DNA from: Sulfurovum xiamenensis
GTDB lineage: Bacteria; Campylobacterota; Campylobacteria; Campylobacterales; Sulfurovaceae
NCBI RefSeq assembly: GCF_030347995.1
Contig: NZ_JAQIBC010000004.1
Span: 1-64,000 of the forward strand
Length of the DNA: 64,000 nucleotides
Direction: 5' to 3'
Positions within the stretch are counted from its first letter, which is position 1. The number at the start of each line of letters is the position of its first letter. Below the pieces are notes generated by a model, which saw only the letters and a program-made list of their open reading frames with translations, had not been told where the DNA came from and searched no databases. Position numbers and translations under genes: made by a program. Of the stretch, positions 63,105 to 64,000 are shown one piece after another.

Positions 63105-63995
63105 CTATTTTGTATTAAATACCCTTCTTTCTTTCTTGCAGATCAGATCTTTCATCTGAGCAAAATCACTTTTACTCTCTATATGAAATTTAGCACCCAT
63201 ATTAAAGGTCAAACTGTGGGCATGAAGCATCAGTCTGCTTGCTCCCGTTTCTTTCATACGATCTTCCGGACTGAGTATTTCTTCGAGGTAATCATTGGCA
63301 GTTTTGAAGGTGGTTCCGTAAAGTGGATCACCCAAAATAGGATGTTTCACGTGAAACAAATGGACCCTTATTTGATGGGTTCTTCCCGTATGAGGATAAC
63401 AGGCTACAAGTGTAGCATCAAGTGTTTCATCATACTCTAGAGGGATAAAGTCTGTGTGAGATGCTTTCCCTTCTTCAGAGATAAAGACTTTGTGTTTGCT
63501 TTGGCTGTAGTCATTGTTGACCTTGATACGTTCTTTCGAAGAGAAGGGTTCTGTGAGTTTTCCATCGACCCATGCAAGGTAGGATTTTTGAATATTTCTA
63601 GCTTCAAAGGCACTTTTTAGGAAGGACTCGGAGTGCTTATGCTTGCTTGCCAAAAGCAATCCGGATGTTTCCATATCTATACGGTGTACAGCATTGGCAT
63701 CATCACCGGCAATAGTTCGGATTTCATCGAGTAAAGAGTAGGGGGTAGCCATGGTATTGGGGTGGACCAATACACCGGAGTACTTTTCAAAGACCATAAA
63801 GTCTTTGGTATGAAAGAGAGGAAGGTTCCCTTGTGATGTAGGTTTAAAATAGACCACTTCCACTTCACCCTCTATATGCTCTCCGGAACGGAAAAAAGAG
63901 TTTTTTCCGATCAGTAATCTTCCTTTGGAGATGACACGTTGGGCTTGTCCTTGTGACATATTAAAGGTACGCATGATAAATACAAATGCAGGCAT
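63105..63995 (-). CDS. RluA-family pseudouridine synthase, possibly 5'-partial
   Basis: At least 296 residues. It has an N-terminal S4-like segment (RTFNMSQGQAQRVISKGRLLI), then the catalytic NAVHRIDMETSGLLLASKH (about 101-119), with the Asp of HRID in the active site. CYPHTGRTHQIRVHLFHVKHPILGDPLYG follows (about 198-226). The frame is still open at the window edge, and the ATG at 63995 has no visible ribosome-binding site. The gene may therefore start beyond the window. A perfect parS lies within HLFHVKHP. Which rRNA or tRNA uridine it modifies is not decidable. Confidence 0.85.
   Translation of the reverse strand: MPAFVFIMRTFNMSQGQAQRVISKGRLLIGKNSFFRSGEHIEGEVEVVYFKPTSQGNLPLFHTKDFMVFEKYSGVLVHPNTMATPYSLLDEIRTIAGDDANAVHRIDMETSGLLLASKHKHSESFLKSAFEARNIQKSYLAWVDGKLTEPFSSKERIKVNNDYSQSKHKVFISEEGKASHTDFIPLEYDETLDATLVACYPHTGRTHQIRVHLFHVKHPILGDPLYGTTFKTANDYLEEILSPEDRMKETGASRLMLHAHSLTFNMGAKFHIESKSDFAQMKDLICKKERRVFNTK
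63343..63358. other. parS site 2
   Basis: TGTTTCACGTGAAACA, identical to site 1, within the pseudouridine synthase gene, 1680 bases away. It encodes FHVK in the protein, where relatives of the family often have other residues. The site may therefore constrain the protein sequence. Confidence 0.85.
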
Positions 63996-64000
63996 TTTCT

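Overview
The window looks like a chromosomal segment of a Campylobacterota (Epsilonproteobacteria) bacterium, most likely a Sulfurovum-like sulfur oxidiser. This is inferred from protein flavour, not from a search. The supporting traits are a NifS/NifU pair for Fe-S assembly, ThyX instead of ThyA, a stand-alone ThiD2-type protein, trigger factor-clpP-def order, Helicobacter-like DnaA boxes (TGTGAATAA/TTATTCACA) on both sides of dnaA, AT-rich -10-dominated promoters, and RNase J with a long disordered N-terminus. The content is almost entirely core chromosome. I see no prophage, no intact insertion sequence, no CRISPR array, no rRNA and no defence island.

Layout. Positions 1-3966 (mostly + strand) hold a small lipoprotein, a Bax-inhibitor-like membrane protein, a ThiD2-like protein, secG, frr and pyrE. 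bioC lies on the - strand and faces secG across a palindromic, apparently bidirectional promoter. Positions 4022-6355 hold a HerA/FtsK-type ATPase. Positions 6440-16835 are a type II secretion locus in two divergent arms: J-E-D-C-N?-M-L-K on the - strand and G-H-I-F on the + strand. The + arm is followed by an outer-membrane barrel protein, an RDD protein, an MFS carrier and mobA. A LysR regulator is divergent from a YeiH-type exporter, followed by a comM gene broken by two lesions. Next come gdhA and def-clpP-tig, two exported DUF302-like proteins, mutY-folE and nifS-nifU.

Positions 33.7-40.4 kb form the replication-initiation region: recJ, pyrG, dnaN and dnaA on the - strand, ruvC divergent, and clusters of DnaA boxes on each side of dnaA (bipartite oriC candidate). 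Two perfect parS palindromes lie 22-24 kb away, inside a nucleosidase-family gene and a pseudouridine synthase gene. This supports placing the window at the replication origin. A compact, strongly folded small-RNA candidate lies between nifU and recJ.

Positions 40.4-52.5 kb hold an L,D-transpeptidase, a beta-barrel protein, thyX, dgt, typA, a flavoprotein, a thiamine-binding-family protein, a DUF2892 protein, purM and an AGCS symporter. They end in a five-tRNA operon (Pro, His, Arg, Arg, Leu) driven by a consensus TTGACA-17-TATAAT promoter. Positions 52.5-64 kb hold a decayed reading frame beside tRNA-Leu, two glycine-zipper lipoproteins, rarA, an RsuA-family synthase, kdsD, rnj, rsmA, hisF, a nucleosidase-family protein, rlmN, a 33-residue membrane peptide and an RluA-family synthase that probably runs off the end.

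Functionally the window joins chromosome start-up (DnaA, DnaN, parS), nucleotide supply (PyrE, PyrG, PurM, ThyX, Dgt, FolE), protein quality control and export (Tig, ClpP, Def, SecG, T2SS), RNA processing and modification (RNase J, RsmA, RlmN, pseudouridine synthases), and genome maintenance (MutY, RecJ, RuvC, RarA).
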